A stretch of 64,000 bases of DNA from 54-19 sp038210655 (GCA_038210655.1 JBBQWM010000022.1:1-64000); one strand, 5' to 3'. Numbered from the stretch's first letter, positions 50,009 to 59,531 are shown. Numbers and translations: made by a program. The notes: generated from the letters alone by a model not told the origin.

Positions 50009-51676
50009 ATGCTGAAATTAACCGACCTTAGCAAAAGCTACGCTGATGCTCAAATTCTCGAAAAAATTAGCTTTAACTTAAGCCGAGGCGAACATGTCGG
50101 CCTTATCGGGCCGAACGGCGCAGGCAAATCGACCCTCTTTCGACTGATCGTCGGCCTCGAACAACCCGATAAAGGTAGTATTTGGCTGGAACCATCGGTG
50201 CGACTGGGCTATTTAGCGCAGGCTTTGATTTATGCGCCCGACGCGACGGTTGGCACAGTCATTGGTGAAGCAATGGGGCCTGCCCTCGAAATAATGGCCA
50301 AGATCGAACGGCTAGGTGCGGCGATTGCCGAAGCTCAGGGCGACGATTATGAAGCGGTTATGACCCGCTATGCCGAAACGCTAGACGAGGCCAAACGGCT
50401 GGACGCTTACGGCGCGTCGGCTCGGTTGGCCCAGGTCCTGGCCGGGTTGGGCCTGGCTCAGCTGACCGAAGAAACCCCGGTAGCGACCTTGAGCGGTGGG
50501 CAGAAAACCCGGCTTGGCCTGGCCCGGCTATTGTTAGCTCAACCCGATTTGCTGTTATTGGATGAACCGACCAACCACCTCGATATTACCGCGCTGGTCT
50601 GGCTCCAGGATTTCGTCCGACAATACCGAGGGGCCGTCCTGATTATCTCGCACGACCGAGCCTTTTTGGACGCGCTGGTCACAAAAGTTATGGTGCTGGA
50701 CGAGAAAACCCATACCCTCAAAGAGTACGACGGGAATTACACCGATTACATAGAGGAAATGGAGCGTCAACACGCCAAACTGTTGGACGAATATCGCCGC
50801 CAGCAGGAGCGGATCGAGCGAATCGAGGGCAATATTCGGGACATGAAGCAACGGGCCTCGAATATGGAACACCAGACGATTAGCTTCTGGCTGCTCAAGA
50901 AGGCCAAGCGGGGAGCGCGTACCGCCAAAGTGCGCGAACGCAAGCTTGAAAAGCTCTTGAACAGCGAGGAAAAGCTCGATAAGCCCAAACAGACCTGGCA
51001 GATGAAGCTCGATTTCGGCGAGACTCCCGCCAGTGGTCAAAGCGTGCTAACTCTCGACCGCGTGAGTAAAGGCTTTGACGGGCGCTGTCTGTTCGAGGGA
51101 GCCAGAGCCGAATTGCGTCAGGGCGAACGGGTAGCCTTGCTGGGGCCGAACGGTAGCGGTAAAACGACCCTCCTTCGCATCATCAACGGGCAACTTGAGG
51201 CCGATAACGGCTGGGTACGGTTGGGTGCGAATGTGCGGCCCGGCTACTTCTCGCAAGAGCAAGAAGGGCTTGACCCCAAACAGAGCGTGTTAGAGTCGGT
51301 AAGGGCGGCAGCACCACTGGCTGAAACCGAAGCCCGCAATTTCCTGCACTTCTTCTTGTTCGAGGGAGACGAGGTATTTACTCCTGTCGGGCAGTTGAGC
51401 TATGGGGAACGGGCGCGGTTGGTGCTGGCCCGGTTGGTACTTAGCAAGGTCAACTTCTTACTGTTGGACGAACCGCTCAACCATCTTGATATTGCCAGCC
51501 GTCAGGAATTCGAGGAAGCTCTCGAAAACTTCAATGGTACAGTCCTGGCCGTCGTCCACGACCGCTACTTTGTCGAGCAGTTCGCCGACCGCATCTGGGC
51601 CTTGATCGATCATCGCCTCGAAAGCTTCTTCGATCTCGAAGACTACGAGCAAGCGGTTCTCAAAGCCGCAAAATAA
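50009..51676 (+). CDS. ABC-F family ATPase (ribosome-associated)
   Basis: 555 residues, two ABC domains in one chain without transmembrane helices. First Walker A GPNGAGKST (about 36-44), signature LSGGQKTRLGLARLL, Walker B LLLLDEPTNHLD. The linker (about 245-330) is charged and helical, with RQQERIERIEGNIRDMKQRA. The second Walker A is GPNGSGKTT, with signature LSYGERARLVLARLV and LLLDEPLNHLD. ABC-F proteins bind the ribosomal E site, either rescuing stalled ribosomes or displacing antibiotics. The leader with a tiny reading frame suggests inducible control. A heptad-type repeat begins 2 bp after its stop. Confidence 0.93.
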   Translation: MLKLTDLSKSYADAQILEKISFNLSRGEHVGLIGPNGAGKSTLFRLIVGLEQPDKGSIWLEPSVRLGYLAQALIYAPDATVGTVIGEAMGPALEIMAKIERLGAAIAEAQGDDYEAVMTRYAETLDEAKRLDAYGASARLAQVLAGLGLAQLTEETPVATLSGGQKTRLGLARLLLAQPDLLLLDEPTNHLDITALVWLQDFVRQYRGAVLIISHDRAFLDALVTKVMVLDEKTHTLKEYDGNYTDYIEEMERQHAKLLDEYRRQQERIERIEGNIRDMKQRASNMEHQTISFWLLKKAKRGARTAKVRERKLEKLLNSEEKLDKPKQTWQMKLDFGETPASGQSVLTLDRVSKGFDGRCLFEGARAELRQGERVALLGPNGSGKTTLLRIINGQLEADNGWVRLGANVRPGYFSQEQEGLDPKQSVLESVRAAAPLAETEARNFLHFFLFEGDEVFTPVGQLSYGERARLVLARLVLSKVNFLLLDEPLNHLDIASRQEFEEALENFNGTVLAVVHDRYFVEQFADRIWALIDHRLESFFDLEDYEQAVLKAAK

Positions 51677-51678
51677 AG

Positions 51679-51728
51679 AGATTTGCGAATTACCCCCAGC
51701 GGGGGCGAGGCCGCGATTTACAATTACA
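51679..51728. repeat. GATTTGCG-type repeat after the ABC-F stop
   Basis: GAGATTTGCGAATTACCCCC then GGGCGAGGCCGCGATTTAC, the family also located at 17297, 49432 and 56645. Confidence 0.75.
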
Positions 51729-51752
51729 CTTACAATACATGCTTCGCTGTTA

Positions 51753-51841
51753 GGGCCTGTTTCATAACTTTCAACTACGAGCCTGGGTTCGGCACAAGCC
51801 AGCCTATTTTGAGGCTAGGTTTATAGTTAGGAAACAGGCTC
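51753..51841. mobile_element. 89-bp IS5-like MITE with TTA target duplication
   Basis: Ends GGGCCTGTTTCATAACT and AGTTAGGAAACAGGCTC are inverted, and TTA is duplicated on both sides (51750-51752 and 51842-51844). CCTGTTTC ends with a 3-bp TNA duplication fit the IS5 superfamily. No coding sequence. Confidence 0.75.
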
Positions 51842-51855
51842 TTACTTCTCTTTTA

Positions 51856-51890
51856 CATTCCCTATTCTGCCTTCTGCATTCTGTATTTTT
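51856..51890. repeat. TTCTGCC heptad tract
   Basis: TTCTGCC TTCTGCA TTCTGTA units with a 7-nt period. The rest of 51677-52176 contains only the MITE, these repeats and a promoter. Confidence 0.6.
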
Positions 51891-52017
51891 AATCTGTGTC
51901 CATCCACCTAATCTGTGCAACCCTTCGGGCTGTCTGTGTTACTTAATCCCCTCTCACTTAAAACACACCTTCTTTCAAAAATCCCCCTCAAAGGACTATC
52001 TGGCTATTGCATCCTTG

Positions 52018-52026
52018 TGATATAAT
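52018..52026 (+). promoter_or_regulatory. Extended -10 promoter upstream of cpaB
   Basis: TGATATAAT, an extended -10 element, 150 bp before the cpaB start. No good -35 box is seen, as allowed for extended -10 promoters. Confidence 0.5.
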
Positions 52027-52176
52027 TAGACATAACAACACGACATAATATTAATAACTCGTATTTTGTGTTGTAAAAGCTATTCTTTTCAATCTATTGC
52101 AGGGCCAGACAATCACCTAAAACAAATAAGGACAAGCCAAAGAGACGGCACGAGTCGAGGAAAGGATACACGGCGG

Positions 52177-53337
52177 ATGAGCGCGATAAACACTATAATA
52201 GAAAGGCGCTGGGGGTTAAGACAGTGGCTAGGTACAGGCATCATCCTGGCTTCAATCCTGCTCTCCTTTCTACTGGTAAGCTGTGGCAACGAAGAAGCGT
52301 CAGCCGCCCCGGCTGGCGGTAAAGTTAATTTACCGGCAGGCCAGGTCGCTAATACGCCGGTAGTTCCCCAACCTACGACGGCAGCTAATGTGCGGGTCGT
52401 GATTGTAGCCCGCAGGCCGATCCAGTCCGGGCAGACCATCGGGATTGACGATATTGATAGCGTACCAAAGCCAGCCTCCGAAGTGGTCGCCGATCAGGAT
52501 ATTTCGTCCCCGGCGGATGCCCTTAACCGGATCAGCAAAGTCAACTACAACGTTGGGCAACAAATCAAAAAAGGCGACCTGGTTGATGGTAGCTTCTCGT
52601 CCTACATGCGCCAGTTGGTCGCCGACAAGCGGTTGGAGTCGGGCAAAAAAGCCTTTGCCTACGCCACCAACGACCTTTCGACCGTTACTGGTCTGATCCA
52701 GGAAAACGATCTGGTAGACGTAGTAGCAACTTACGTGGTCGAGCGTCGAACCTCCGTTAGCGGCCAAGCAACGGGGCCTAATACTGCCACTTACAACCCC
52801 GGTCTGGAACTGACGACCAAGACTATTTTACAAAACGTGCGGGTGCTGCGGGTAGTTCGCTTGCAGGTACGCCCGGTCGAAACCGTTACTCGGCTAACCC
52901 CGACCGCGCCACCCAACCCGGATACGCCGACCGTAGTAGTAGCAGTCCAGGCCACCCCGACCCCAACCCCAACCCTCCAGCCTTTCCTGGAAAGTGGGGT
53001 GGGTTTTGCAGTCAATACCGTTCTGGTGCTGGGTGTGACCGATCAGGAAGCGGAAGTGTTAAAGTTCACCCGCGAGTACCGTCTTAGCCAGACCGCCGGT
53101 CGGATCGGGGTAGCCAACCCGGTAATTCTGGTCGGTGATACGCAGTACTTTGATGCAACGGTCAATGCTGGTACAGCTATTGTCCACTTCGCACTACGGG
53201 CCAAACCTCAAGACCCGGCCAACCCGGTCGATCCGGCCCTGGCCCGCGAAACCACCACTGGTGTAACCTTCCGAGTGTTGGTACGCGATTATGGCTTACC
53301 TATTCCAGAGCTAATATTCGCTACCGGCACCCAATGA
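52177..53337 (+). CDS. cpaB: Flp pilus assembly protein CpaB (lipoprotein form)
   Basis: 386 residues from ATG 52177, preceded by AGGAAAGGA. N-terminal hydrophobic stretch with lipobox LLVSC (Cys about 34), unusual for CpaB. The SAF/RcpC-like domain (about 72-260) includes VVIVARRPIQSGQTIGIDDI and LASGKKAFAY-like ends; VLRVVRLQVRPVETVTRL precedes a Pro/Thr linker and a second domain FAVNTVLVLGVTDQEAEVLK. CpaB helps assemble Tad (Flp) type IVb pili at the envelope. First gene of the tad cluster here. A heptad hairpin begins at the base after its stop. Confidence 0.85.
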   Translation: MSAINTIIERRWGLRQWLGTGIILASILLSFLLVSCGNEEASAAPAGGKVNLPAGQVANTPVVPQPTTAANVRVVIVARRPIQSGQTIGIDDIDSVPKPASEVVADQDISSPADALNRISKVNYNVGQQIKKGDLVDGSFSSYMRQLVADKRLESGKKAFAYATNDLSTVTGLIQENDLVDVVATYVVERRTSVSGQATGPNTATYNPGLELTTKTILQNVRVLRVVRLQVRPVETVTRLTPTAPPNPDTPTVVVAVQATPTPTPTLQPFLESGVGFAVNTVLVLGVTDQEAEVLKFTREYRLSQTAGRIGVANPVILVGDTQYFDATVNAGTAIVHFALRAKPQDPANPVDPALARETTTGVTFRVLVRDYGLPIPELIFATGTQ

Positions 53338-53441
53338 GATAAGGCTGAGGGATAAAGGCTGAGGGATGAAGGCTAGAGGCTGAAAGAAACACAGGACAAA
53401 CCCTGATTTCTCTTTAGCCTTTATCCCTCAGCCTTCATCCT
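53338..53441. repeat. Heptad hairpin after the cpaB stop
   Basis: AAGGCTG AGGGATA AAGGCTG AGGGATG AAGGCTA units (53341-53380) and a complementary arm AGCCTTTATCCCTCAGCCTT (53417-53436). The tract starts directly after the TGA stop. Confidence 0.8.
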
Positions 53442-53487
53442 TTGCGTTATGGCCTAATAGTACTATCGGCAAATCGAGCGCCATGTA

Positions 53488-53516
53488 TTGCAAGCCGCTA
53501 GTAAAGGTGTTATTAT
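53488..53516 (+). promoter_or_regulatory. Promoter upstream of cpaE
   Basis: TTGCAA (53488-53493) and TATTAT (53511-53516) with a 17-bp spacer, 86 bp before the cpaE start, so cpaE can be transcribed independently of cpaB. Confidence 0.5.
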
Positions 53517-53601
53517 TTCTACATTCTGGCTATGGATGAGCCAGCGGTTTTAACGTGTCTCTGTGACTTGTGTAAACCTTGAAGGCTAAGGAAAGTTTAT
53601 T

Positions 53602-54897
53602 ATGTCTGACCAGCAACGTAAGATTAGAATCCTGGTAGTGGATGATATTGCCGAAACGCGCACCAATCTAATTAACCTGCTTTATTTTGAACGAGATATA
53701 GAGGTGATTGACTCGGCTACCCGTGGTACCGAGGGCATCGAGAAGGCCAAAAAACTTTTGCCGGATATTGTCCTGATGGACATCAATATGCCGGATATGA
53801 ATGGTATCCAGGCTACCGAAAAAATATTACAGCAGGTGCAGGGCGTAGCGGTTATCATGATGTCTGTTCAGGGCGAACAGGATTACTTACGCCAGGCAAT
53901 GCGGGCCGGAGCGCGTGAGTTTCTGGTCAAACCTTTTTCAGGCGACGAACTGGTCAGCAGCATCCGCCACGTCTATCAGGATGAACAAAGCAAAAAACGA
54001 TTTGCTCCTAATGTTCAGTATATGCCCAACCAACCGACCGCCGATGGCGGTGGTGAGGATGCGCCGGGCGAAATTATCAGCATTTTCAGCCCCAAGGGAG
54101 GGGTCGGGCGTACCACCATTATCACCAATCTGGCCGTCGCCGTAAAACAAATCAGCAAAAAGCGGGTCGCGCTGGTCGATGGTAGCCTTTTCTTTGGGGA
54201 TGTCGGTATTATGATGGACATCCGCAATACCAAGACTATGACCGACTTGCAAGGACGGGTCGAGTCGTTGGATGCCCAGCTTTTGCAAGATGTAATGCTG
54301 ACCCATTCTAGCCAGATCAAGGTGCTGTTGGCTCCCCCCAAACCCGATCAGGCCGAACTCGTGACGGCGGAGGATTTGAAGAAGATTCTCAAAGAATTGC
54401 GCAATAGCTTTGATTACATCTTTGTGGATACCTTTCCCTCCCTCAAAGAGGAAACTCAGCTTAGTATCCTGGACATGAGCGACATTATTCTAACTATTAT
54501 GACGCTCGAAATGACCGCCATCAAAGACATTCGGCTCTTTTTGGAAGTAGCCGAGATTTTGGAATATCCCAAAGAAAAGATTGCGTTAATCTTAAACCGA
54601 GCCGATAGCAAGCACGGTCTACGCGCCGAAAATATCGAATCGACCATCGGCCATCCGATTGCCTCAACCATTTGCAGCAGTGGGGCCGCCGTCGCGCTTT
54701 CGGTCAATCGTGGCACACCATTGGTTATTGATGCCCCGGACAACCCGTTCTCGAAGGACATCGAAACGCTGGCCCGCAAGATCGTCAATGGCTCGTTGGG
54801 TAAGAAGGAAGAAGCGCTGGTCGGCAAGAATGGTAAAGCGATCCCCGCTAAGGGAGCCTCCAAAGGCGTGATGGGGTTATTTGGTCGGCGTAAATAA
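53602..54897 (+). CDS. cpaE: Pilus assembly protein CpaE/TadZ (receiver plus MinD-like ATPase)
   Basis: 431 residues. The receiver domain (about 8-125) has phosphoacceptor Asp60 in VLMDINMP and Lys110 in FLVKPFS, both intact. The ParA/MinD-like domain has the deviant Walker A SPKGGVGRTT (163-172). The C-terminus is Gly/Lys-rich. TadZ/CpaE positions the Tad pilus machine at the pole or membrane. The intact receiver means it could respond to a kinase. AAGGAAAG precedes the ATG. Collinear with cpaF, 244 bp upstream of it. Confidence 0.92.
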   Translation: MSDQQRKIRILVVDDIAETRTNLINLLYFERDIEVIDSATRGTEGIEKAKKLLPDIVLMDINMPDMNGIQATEKILQQVQGVAVIMMSVQGEQDYLRQAMRAGAREFLVKPFSGDELVSSIRHVYQDEQSKKRFAPNVQYMPNQPTADGGGEDAPGEIISIFSPKGGVGRTTIITNLAVAVKQISKKRVALVDGSLFFGDVGIMMDIRNTKTMTDLQGRVESLDAQLLQDVMLTHSSQIKVLLAPPKPDQAELVTAEDLKKILKELRNSFDYIFVDTFPSLKEETQLSILDMSDIILTIMTLEMTAIKDIRLFLEVAEILEYPKEKIALILNRADSKHGLRAENIESTIGHPIASTICSSGAAVALSVNRGTPLVIDAPDNPFSKDIETLARKIVNGSLGKKEEALVGKNGKAIPAKGASKGVMGLFGRRK

Positions 54898-55141
54898 TAC
54901 CAAAGCAGGCCGGAACCTGCTTATAGCCTAACACCGCCAACCAGCCACCGCTTTTTGCAAGCTATTCTTGCGTGAAAGAGGTATACTAGGTTGAGTATGC
55001 TATCTTATAAAGCATAGGGTGGCTTTCCAAAAGTACTCTTTACAAAAAAGCGGTCTTAAGTTAGCATTAACTACAAATCTTAATCTTAGCGGAACTTTAT
55101 TAGTGTAATTCAGGGTAACAACTCAAGAGGGTAGCAGCAAA

Positions 55142-56644
55142 ATGTCATTACTCAAGCGGATCGGGGGACCTGAGACTACAGAAGCCCCTACTACCAGTTC
55201 TAGCAACACACAAAATGGAACTGTCAGCACCTCTAACTCGTATTCCTCCAGTTCGGGGTCAGCTGCGTCTTCCAGCATTCTCGATAGTTCGCCGAACCGT
55301 AGCGGTGGGTTGAGTCGGTTGTCATCCAACGCTGGAGCAGTTAGCGCTCAGGCCAACAAACAGGAAAAGGTTACTCACGAACTCAAAACCCGTATCCAGG
55401 AACGGTTGATCGCCGAGTTGGAACGCAAGAAAATCCCTGTAACGGATGACAAGCAGGTCAAATCGGTTACGGAAGATATTTTCCAGGCAATTCTGGCAGA
55501 AGAGCCAGTTCCACTCAGCCGCGTAGAAAAACAGACTTTGCTGGATGCGATCCTTTCGGAAATTATGGGTTTTGGGCCGCTTGACCCACTCTTGCGGGAT
55601 GACTCAATTACAGAAATTATGGTCAACGGGCCTAAACAGACCTTTATCGAAAGAAAAGGTAAGTTGATTAGGACTGACGTGACTTTTTTGAGTAATGAAC
55701 ACGTTATGCGAATTGTCGAACGGATCGTGGCTCCCCTCGGTCGGCGTATTGATGAAAGTTCGCCAATGGTGGATGCTCGTCTACCCGATGGCTCCCGCGT
55801 AAACGTAGTGATCCCGCCGATCTCGCTTAAAGGTCCGGCTATCACCATTCGTAAGTTTTCCAAAAAGCCACTGATGGTCGAGGATTTGATCCGTTATGGG
55901 TCGATGACCCCTAAGACCGCCGAATTTTTGAAAGGCTGTGTCGAAGCGCGTCTTAACGTGGTAGTATCAGGTGGTACTGGTTCTGGTAAGACAACCCTTT
56001 TGAACGTGTTGTCCAACTTTATTCCAGACGATGAGCGGATTATTACGGTCGAGAACGCCGCCGAATTGCAGATCAATAAAGAGCATGTGGTAACACTGGA
56101 ATCGCGTCCGGCCAACATCGAAGGACGGGGTGAAGTAAGCATCCGCGATCTGGTAATGAACTGCTTGCGGATGCGCCCCGAACGAATTGTGGTTGGGGAG
56201 TGCCGTGGTGGTGAGGCCCTTGATATGTTACAGGCCATGAACACAGGTCACGATGGTTCGCTAACCACCGCCCACGCCAACAGCCCTAAAGACACCATTA
56301 GCCGTCTCGAAACGATGTGCTTGATGGCCGGGATGGATTTGCCAATCCGGGCTATCCGCGATCAGATCGCCTCGGCGGTCAATCTAATCGTTCAACAAGA
56401 ACGTATGAAGGATGGTACCCGTAAAGTTACCAGTATTACGGAAGTGGACGGTATGGAAGGTGATGTTATCAAGTTGAACGAAATCTTCCGCTTCGAGCAA
56501 TCCGGCCTGGACGAAAACGGCAAGGTAATGGGTTCGTTACGCCCGACCGGGGTGCAACCGCGCTTCCTGGAGCGTTTCGAGGCCAGCAATATCTTCCTGC
56601 CGCCCGATACTTTCGGGTCGAGTAATCAGTTGCGACCATTCTAG
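55142..56644 (+). CDS. cpaF: Tad pilus secretion ATPase CpaF/TadA
   Basis: 500 residues. A Ser-rich N-terminus (about 10-75) precedes a conserved core: MGFGPLDPLLRDDSITEIMV, FIERKGKLIRTD, ERIVAPLGRRIDESSPMVDA. Walker A GGTGSGKT has its Lys at residue 283, with Walker B MRPERIVVGECRGGEALDML, SLTTAHANSP and ARDQI-type arginine region. This hexameric T2SS/T4P-type ATPase powers pilus assembly through TadB/TadC. GAGGG precedes the ATG. It is followed by a repeat tract one base after its stop and then tadB. Confidence 0.95.
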   Translation: MSLLKRIGGPETTEAPTTSSSNTQNGTVSTSNSYSSSSGSAASSSILDSSPNRSGGLSRLSSNAGAVSAQANKQEKVTHELKTRIQERLIAELERKKIPVTDDKQVKSVTEDIFQAILAEEPVPLSRVEKQTLLDAILSEIMGFGPLDPLLRDDSITEIMVNGPKQTFIERKGKLIRTDVTFLSNEHVMRIVERIVAPLGRRIDESSPMVDARLPDGSRVNVVIPPISLKGPAITIRKFSKKPLMVEDLIRYGSMTPKTAEFLKGCVEARLNVVVSGGTGSGKTTLLNVLSNFIPDDERIITVENAAELQINKEHVVTLESRPANIEGRGEVSIRDLVMNCLRMRPERIVVGECRGGEALDMLQAMNTGHDGSLTTAHANSPKDTISRLETMCLMAGMDLPIRAIRDQIASAVNLIVQQERMKDGTRKVTSITEVDGMEGDVIKLNEIFRFEQSGLDENGKVMGSLRPTGVQPRFLERFEASNIFLPPDTFGSSNQLRPF

Positions 56645-56810
56645 GGATTTACGATTTGCGATTTACCCCCAGGGGGGCGAAGCCGCGATTTACGATTGGG
56701 TAGCAGGTATATGTTTGCCCCAGATTGTAAATCAAGTGCGTATAAATTGAACCACCTGGCTGATTTTCAATCGTAAATCAAAAATCGTAAATCAAAAATC
56801 CATTGGGAGT
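56645..56810. repeat. GATTTACG repeats in inverted arrangement between cpaF and tadB
   Basis: GATTTACGATTTGCGATTTA (56647 on) starts 2 bases after the cpaF stop. A complementary set AATCGTAAATCAAAAATCGT lies at 56769-56800. Together they could fold into a long stem in the cpaF-tadB transcript. Confidence 0.8.
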
Positions 56811-56818
56811 ATTTTCAA

Positions 56819-57727
56819 ATGGCATCTCTATTTAAGAGAAAAGGCAAAGGCGATGTATCCGGTCGTCTGGTCGAATACGCCGGTAAGGATAAAAAAGGGC
56901 AGCCTCAAACCGTTAGTAGCAACCGGACGCTAGTCAACGAACGTATTGAAAAAGCGATCCGGGGTAAGGGCTTTGCGGTTAATATCCAGCGTAATCTGGT
57001 ACGGGCCGACCTAAAGCTAACAGTTGCCGAGTTTATTGGCTTGAAAATACTCAGTACTGCCGCCGGGTTTGGGGTCGGGGTTTTCCTGGGCCGCGAATTC
57101 AAGCAATTTTCGCTCATAGTAGGGCTGGTAGTAGCAATATTAGCAATGTACATTCCCGACTTTTTTGTAAAACGGCGCGGCAACAAAAGGATCAAGAGCT
57201 TTAATAGCCAGCTAAGTGATACCATCACCCTGGCGGCCAACTCGATGCGCTCTGGCTACAGTCTCTTGCAGTCGATGGAACTAATCTCCAAAGAAGCGCC
57301 TGCACCGATTTGCGACGAATTCCAACGGGTAATCCGCGAGGTAAGCCTCGGTCTGGCTACCCGCGAGGCGCTGGCAAACATGCTGCGACGAGTACCCAGT
57401 GACGACCTTGACTTGTTGATTACAGCCATTAATATTCAATCCGAAGTCGGTGGTAATCTAGCCCAAATTTTGGATAATATCGGACATACTATCCGTGAGC
57501 GTATTCGTATCAAAGGTGAAATTAACGTACTGACCGCCCAGCAGCAATATGCCGGATATATTATTTCCGGGATGCCTATCGCGCTGGCCGGTATTTTGAT
57601 GTTGATCGCACCTCAATTCATGACCAAAATGTTTGCCTGGCCCTGGATTTGTATGCCAATCTGCGGTCTGATTATGATTGGGGTCGGTTTCTGGGCGATC
57701 ATGAAAATCGTGGACATTGATGTTTAA
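56819..57727 (+). CDS. tadB: Tad pilus inner-membrane protein TadB
   Basis: 302 residues. Two N-terminal transmembrane helices (about 75-120), then the T2SSF domain: FNSQLSDTITLAANSMRSGY, APICDEFQRVIREVSLGLA and ITAINIQSEVGGNLAQILDN; two C-terminal helices end the protein. Platform protein of the Tad pilus machine acting with CpaF and TadC. GGGAG lies before the ATG. 58 bp separate it from tadC. Confidence 0.93.
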   Translation: MASLFKRKGKGDVSGRLVEYAGKDKKGQPQTVSSNRTLVNERIEKAIRGKGFAVNIQRNLVRADLKLTVAEFIGLKILSTAAGFGVGVFLGREFKQFSLIVGLVVAILAMYIPDFFVKRRGNKRIKSFNSQLSDTITLAANSMRSGYSLLQSMELISKEAPAPICDEFQRVIREVSLGLATREALANMLRRVPSDDLDLLITAINIQSEVGGNLAQILDNIGHTIRERIRIKGEINVLTAQQQYAGYIISGMPIALAGILMLIAPQFMTKMFAWPWICMPICGLIMIGVGFWAIMKIVDIDV

Positions 57728-57785
57728 GGGTCGGAACCAGCCTAAAAACCTGGCCCAGGGTAATGTACTAAAAGGAAGTAAATAG

Positions 57786-58724
57786 ATGAGTCCTATAGTA
57801 ATAGTGGCGATAATTATTGGCATAGTGTTTGTAGCCTTGTTTGCGGTGCTAATCATAACGCGCCGGGCCAAAGCTCGCAACCCTAGCGCCATCGAAGCCC
57901 GCCTGGCCCAATATGTTGATAACCCAGTTTCGCTTGAAAAACTCGAACTGGAACAGCCTTTCTCGGAGCGCGTTCTCAAACCGTTGGTAGGGCTTTTTGC
58001 TCGGATTATGTCCTCGGTGACACCGGCCAAATCCCAAGAACGCTTGCGGCGCAACCTGCAAATGGCGGGCAACCCTAACGGACTTCAGGCGGGCGACTTC
58101 CTGGCCTTACGGTTGATTGCTGCCGTCGTATTGGGGGGTCTGGTGCTGTTTTTGACCGTTATCTCAAAGCAAAGCGTCGGAATTATGCTGGCTGGTACAG
58201 TCTGGATGGCCTTGATGGGCTTTATGTTCCCGGCCTATTGGCTGGGCGGCAAAATCAAAAAACGTAAAAAAGCGATCTTTCGAGGCTTGCCGGACGCTAT
58301 CGACCTTCTAACAATCAGCGTAGAAGCCGGTTTGGGCTTCGATCAAGCCCTCCAGCGCGTGACCGAAAAGTGGGACAACGATCTTTCCAAAGAATTTAAG
58401 CGGGTCCTGAGTGAACAGCGCGTCGGTAAACTGCGCCGGGATGCCTTGCGTGAAATGGCTTACCGTTGCGACGTACAGGAACTAAGTATCTTTGTTGCCT
58501 CGATTATCCAGGCCGATCAACTTGGTGTTAGTCTCGCCAAAGTGCTACGTATTCAGGCCGACCAGATGCGTATTCGTCGTCGTCAGATGGCCGAAGAATT
58601 GGCCCACAAAGCCCCGATCAAGATGCTTTTCCCGATGGTTTTTTTGATCTTCCCCTCGATCTATATCGTGATTTTGGGGCCAGCCGTCCCGACTATCGCC
58701 GCCTCGATGGGCTTCACGCCGTAA
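57786..58724 (+). CDS. tadC: Tad pilus inner-membrane protein TadC
   Basis: 312 residues. N-terminal helix (about 3-25), central helices near 110-150, and a T2SSF domain with FRGLPDAIDLLTISVEAGLG, LRREMAYRCDV-type segment and VASIIQADQLGVSLAKVLRI; C-terminal helix MVFLIFPSIYIVILGPAVPT. Partner of TadB in the pilus base. AGGAAG precedes the ATG. A hairpin with T-run follows its stop, closing the cluster. Flp pilin, prepilin peptidase, TadE-type and secretin genes are not in the window. Confidence 0.93.
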   Translation: MSPIVIVAIIIGIVFVALFAVLIITRRAKARNPSAIEARLAQYVDNPVSLEKLELEQPFSERVLKPLVGLFARIMSSVTPAKSQERLRRNLQMAGNPNGLQAGDFLALRLIAAVVLGGLVLFLTVISKQSVGIMLAGTVWMALMGFMFPAYWLGGKIKKRKKAIFRGLPDAIDLLTISVEAGLGFDQALQRVTEKWDNDLSKEFKRVLSEQRVGKLRRDALREMAYRCDVQELSIFVASIIQADQLGVSLAKVLRIQADQMRIRRRQMAEELAHKAPIKMLFPMVFLIFPSIYIVILGPAVPTIAASMGFTP

Positions 58725-58739
58725 CTTTAGAACCGCCAG

Positions 58740-58785
58740 AAGGCCGGGCCACAGCAGCAGCCCTGTTGTGCGCTCGGCCTTTTGC
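58740..58785 (+). terminator. Terminator of the tad cluster
   Basis: AGGCCGgGC...ACAGCAG pairs with CTGTTGT...GCtCGGCCT, followed by TTTT, 15 bp beyond the tadC stop. Confidence 0.75.
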
Positions 58786-58881
58786 AATTTTGGACTAGAA
58801 ATAAGTTGCAAATTATGCCGCACCAGCCGTAAATCGTAGCCGCACCCCGTCAGGGGCAAATTAGCCTGAGGGAGAATTTTC

Positions 58882-59265
58882 TTGAGACTCGTACAAGTAA
58901 TCAATCAAACCCGCAATGTCGTCGTCATCGAACGGGCCGAAATAGCCGAGACACTCTGGACCCGCTTTATGGGCCTGATGGGACGGCCTAGCCTCGAAGT
59001 CGGCAGCGGGTTGGTTATCATCCCCAACAATAGTATCCACATGTTCTTCATGCGGTTCGCTATCGATGTATTACACGTCTCAAAAGACGGAACGGTTCTT
59101 AAAATTCTGCACACCATCAAGCCCTGGCGGGTCGGCCCAATTGTCAGAAAATGCCATTATACCCTCGAACTACCGCCCGGCACTGCTGCTGCGACCGGTA
59201 CAATCGAAGGCGACCGCCTCGAAATGGTTCCCCTTACTGTTGCGACTGCCGGACGCAAGCCCTAA
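58882..59265 (+). CDS. DUF192 family protein
   Basis: 127 residues from a TTG start preceded by GAGGGAGAA. Family features are AEIAETLWTRFMGLMGRPSL, GLVIIPNNSIHMFFMRFAID, a short strand-turn pattern KDGTVLKILHTIKPWRVGPI and ELPPGTAAATGTIEGDRLEM. DUF192 proteins are small beta-barrel domains of unknown function, common beside secretion or pilus genes. It follows the tad terminator, so it may be independently transcribed. Confidence 0.88.
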   Translation: MRLVQVINQTRNVVVIERAEIAETLWTRFMGLMGRPSLEVGSGLVIIPNNSIHMFFMRFAIDVLHVSKDGTVLKILHTIKPWRVGPIVRKCHYTLELPPGTAAATGTIEGDRLEMVPLTVATAGRKP

Positions 59266-59496
59266 ATTTCCCGGCTAGACCTGGCCTGAAAACAAAAAGC
59301 CCTTATAAAATGAAACCGCCCTGGCGAGCGAATGCCAGAGTAGTTGTAGATAACATAAATTGAGGGTTAATTATGAGGTTTTTCTCGAGGTTTTAAATGT
59401 GTTTGTTTCCCACTATTCTTAAAGCATAAATTGTGCCACCAAATAGCGCGGCTTCCTACTTTGTAAAATAGCCAAGTTGTACCATACCCTAAACCA

Positions 59497-59518
59497 CTCA
59501 AAAATCTGACGCTCACCC
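59497..59518. repeat. Solo end of the GGGTGAGCGTCA element
   Basis: ACTCAAAAATCTGACGCTCACCC matches the right end of the 46601-46786 MITE. The opposite end is not recognisable nearby, so this is a fragment. Confidence 0.5.
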
Positions 59519-59531
59519 TGGTCTTCAGGGC

